6,371 nucleotides of DNA from Thiotrichaceae bacterium (lineage in GTDB: Bacteria > Pseudomonadota > Gammaproteobacteria > Thiotrichales > Thiotrichaceae): the NCBI GenBank assembly GCA_026992705.1, contig JALWYT010000146.1, positions 1 through 6,371 of the forward strand. Direction: 5' to 3'. The notes under the pieces were generated by a model. The model made no database searches. It had not been told where the DNA came from and saw only the letters and a list, made by a program, of their open reading frames with translations. The translations under genes and the position numbers were made by a program. This document shows positions 5,542 to 6,371 of the stretch, in pieces. How positions within the stretch are numbered: the first letter of the stretch is position 1; each line of letters begins with the position of its first letter.

Positions 5542-5734
5542 CTACTCAAAACATAGCTAACAGATGATATGTAATATATTACTAAAAATAACTTACTGAT
5601 AGTATTTTATCATATTGATTTATAAGTTATTATCATATTACCAAGCTTTTAAGAAATCTACCCTTACTTTTATGGATTTTGTATAGAAAGTACTTTTAAA
5701 TCATATATGTATATATATTTTGAGCAAAAACACC

Positions 5735-5762
5735 TTGACATATTTGCTTTATGTCTTAAAAA
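5735..5762 (+). promoter_or_regulatory. Candidate sigma-70 promoter of envC
   Basis: A perfect -35 hexamer TTGACA at 5735-5740 is followed after 16 bases by the weak -10 TAAAAA (5757-5762). A start near 5769 would give a leader of about 24 bases that includes the ribosome binding site AGAAGGA. The -10 choice is uncertain. Confidence 0.5.
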
Positions 5763-5792
5763 ATTACTATTCAGATATTATAGAAGGACATT

Positions 5793-6371
5793 GTGATTAA
5801 AATCTTTTTCCAGTATTTAAGTATCACTTTGATTCTTGTTTTTTTTACTTTATCAAGTGCTTCTGACAAACAGGAACAACGTGCCGTTAAACGAGAAATA
5901 AAGCAATTAACACGTAATGTTGAAACAGCTAAAGAAAAGTCTGAAAAAATACGTGCTGAAATAAAGGAAATGGAGCAAAAGCTAGGCAATATTGCCAAGA
6001 AAAAGTACCAAACTGAAAAAAAAATAAAGGTAATAAGTAAAAAATTGCAAGCTGCTATCGAGAAAAAACAAAACTTACAAAAGGAGCTTAACACACAAAA
6101 AGAAGCTCTTGCCCAACAGTTACAAGCACTGCAACTTGCTGGTCAACAATCACCATTACGTTTATTGTTAAAACAAGATAATCCATCTGAAATGGCACGA
6201 GTAATGAAATATTATGAGTACCTTAATAATAGTCGTATAAAGAAAATTAAAAAGACGCAAAATATCTACAAAAAATTACATAATACTGAGCAAAATATTC
6301 ATAAAGAGAGAATTCACTTACAAAACTTAACCAAGGAATTAGAAGCACAGGAAAATGGTATTAAACAATTA
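5793..6371 (+). CDS. envC: Murein hydrolase activator EnvC, N-terminal part (partial)
   Basis: The first 193 codons of a periplasmic EnvC-type protein, which in E. coli is recruited by FtsEX and activates the amidases AmiA and AmiB to split septal peptidoglycan. A signal peptide is clear: VIKIFFQYLSITLILVFF then TLSSA, with likely cleavage after Ala23. A long lysine- and glutamate-rich coiled coil runs from about 27 to 118. Then comes the family hallmark PLRLLLKQDNPSEMARVMKYYEYLNNSR (121-148, shown in part as PLRLLLKQDNPSEMARVMKY), and a second coiled coil to the edge. The C-terminal LytM (peptidase M23-like, usually degenerate) domain lies outside the window. The start is GTG at 5793 with AGAAGGA 4 bases upstream; no in-frame ATG lies near, and this start puts the signal peptide exactly at the N-terminus. 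Synteny with the divergent yibN operon supports the call. Confidence 0.9.
   Translation, partial: MIKIFFQYLSITLILVFFTLSSASDKQEQRAVKREIKQLTRNVETAKEKSEKIRAEIKEMEQKLGNIAKKKYQTEKKIKVISKKLQAAIEKKQNLQKELNTQKEALAQQLQALQLAGQQSPLRLLLKQDNPSEMARVMKYYEYLNNSRIKKIKKTQNIYKKLHNTEQNIHKERIHLQNLTKELEAQENGIKQL

Larger units (their letters stand above)
5361..5792. other. AT-rich divergent intergenic region with inverted repeats
   Basis: This stretch of 432 bases between two divergent genes holds no convincing gene and no RNA gene that I recognise. It does hold promoter-like elements at both ends and several inverted repeats. These are the near-palindrome GCAT-gaatt-ATGC at 5407-5419, just upstream of the arsR-type promoter; ATATACTT/AAGTATAT at 5469-5492; AAGTAT/ATACTT at 5520-5541; AATAACTTA/TAAGTTATT at 5587-5631; and the perfect palindrome AAAGTACTTT at 5687-5696. 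TTATCATATT occurs twice directly (5607-5616 and 5630-5639). In E. coli the neighbouring gene here would be gpmM, which is absent. Confidence 0.7.

Noticed and set aside
5771..6094. Minus-strand ORF of 107 codons rich in Phe and Ser
   Set aside because: Antisense to the lysine-rich coiled coil of EnvC; the Phe/Leu-rich product follows from reading AAA/GAA codons backwards.

Overview
The window looks like chromosomal DNA from a moderately AT-rich gammaproteobacterium. The main evidence is gene order. The minus-strand run rhodanese (YibN-like) - grxC - secB - gpsA, facing a plus-strand envC, matches the yibN-grxC-secB-gpsA block of Escherichia coli, which lies divergent from gpmM-envC. The proC-yggT pair is another common gammaproteobacterial arrangement. 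Genus or species cannot be read from the sequence with confidence.

Layout from left to right. Positions 1-361 hold the first 120 codons of an Atm1-type ABC exporter (minus strand), running off the left edge. It follows yggT (365-910) and proC (924-1760, TTG start); the three genes are tightly packed and probably form one operon. Positions 1802-2617 hold a toxin-antitoxin module. It has an intact antitoxin with a Phd-like N-terminus and a UPF0175-like C-terminus, and a broken PIN-domain (DUF3368-like) toxin. The toxin carries a one-base frameshift in a run of eight A and a second lesion, an in-frame TAA. Positions 2713-4891 hold the rhodanese-grxC-secB-gpsA operon, with gaps of 2 and 15 bases and a 4-base GTGA overlap. 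A hairpin at 4933-4963 with a following T-rich stretch separates it from an upstream ArsR-family regulator (5016-5360). Positions 5361-5792 are a 432-base AT-rich divergent intergenic region with inverted repeats and promoter-like elements. From 5793 to the right edge is the 5' part of envC.

How the genes may work together. Rhodanese, glutaredoxin 3, and SecB concern sulfur or thiol handling and protein export; GpsA makes glycerol-3-phosphate for phospholipids. The ArsR protein has cysteines at 44 and 110, the same 66-residue spacing as the redox pair of the persulfide sensors SqrR and BigR. It may therefore sense reactive sulfur and act on the adjacent rhodanese operon; this is inference. 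The Atm1-type exporter, whose family moves glutathione-linked sulfur or metal species, fits the same theme but sits in a different operon.

No wholly new system is evident. The points most worth a second look are the decayed toxin beside an intact two-domain antitoxin, the candidate persulfide-sensing ArsR with an apparently leaderless start, and the repeat cluster in the divergent intergenic region.
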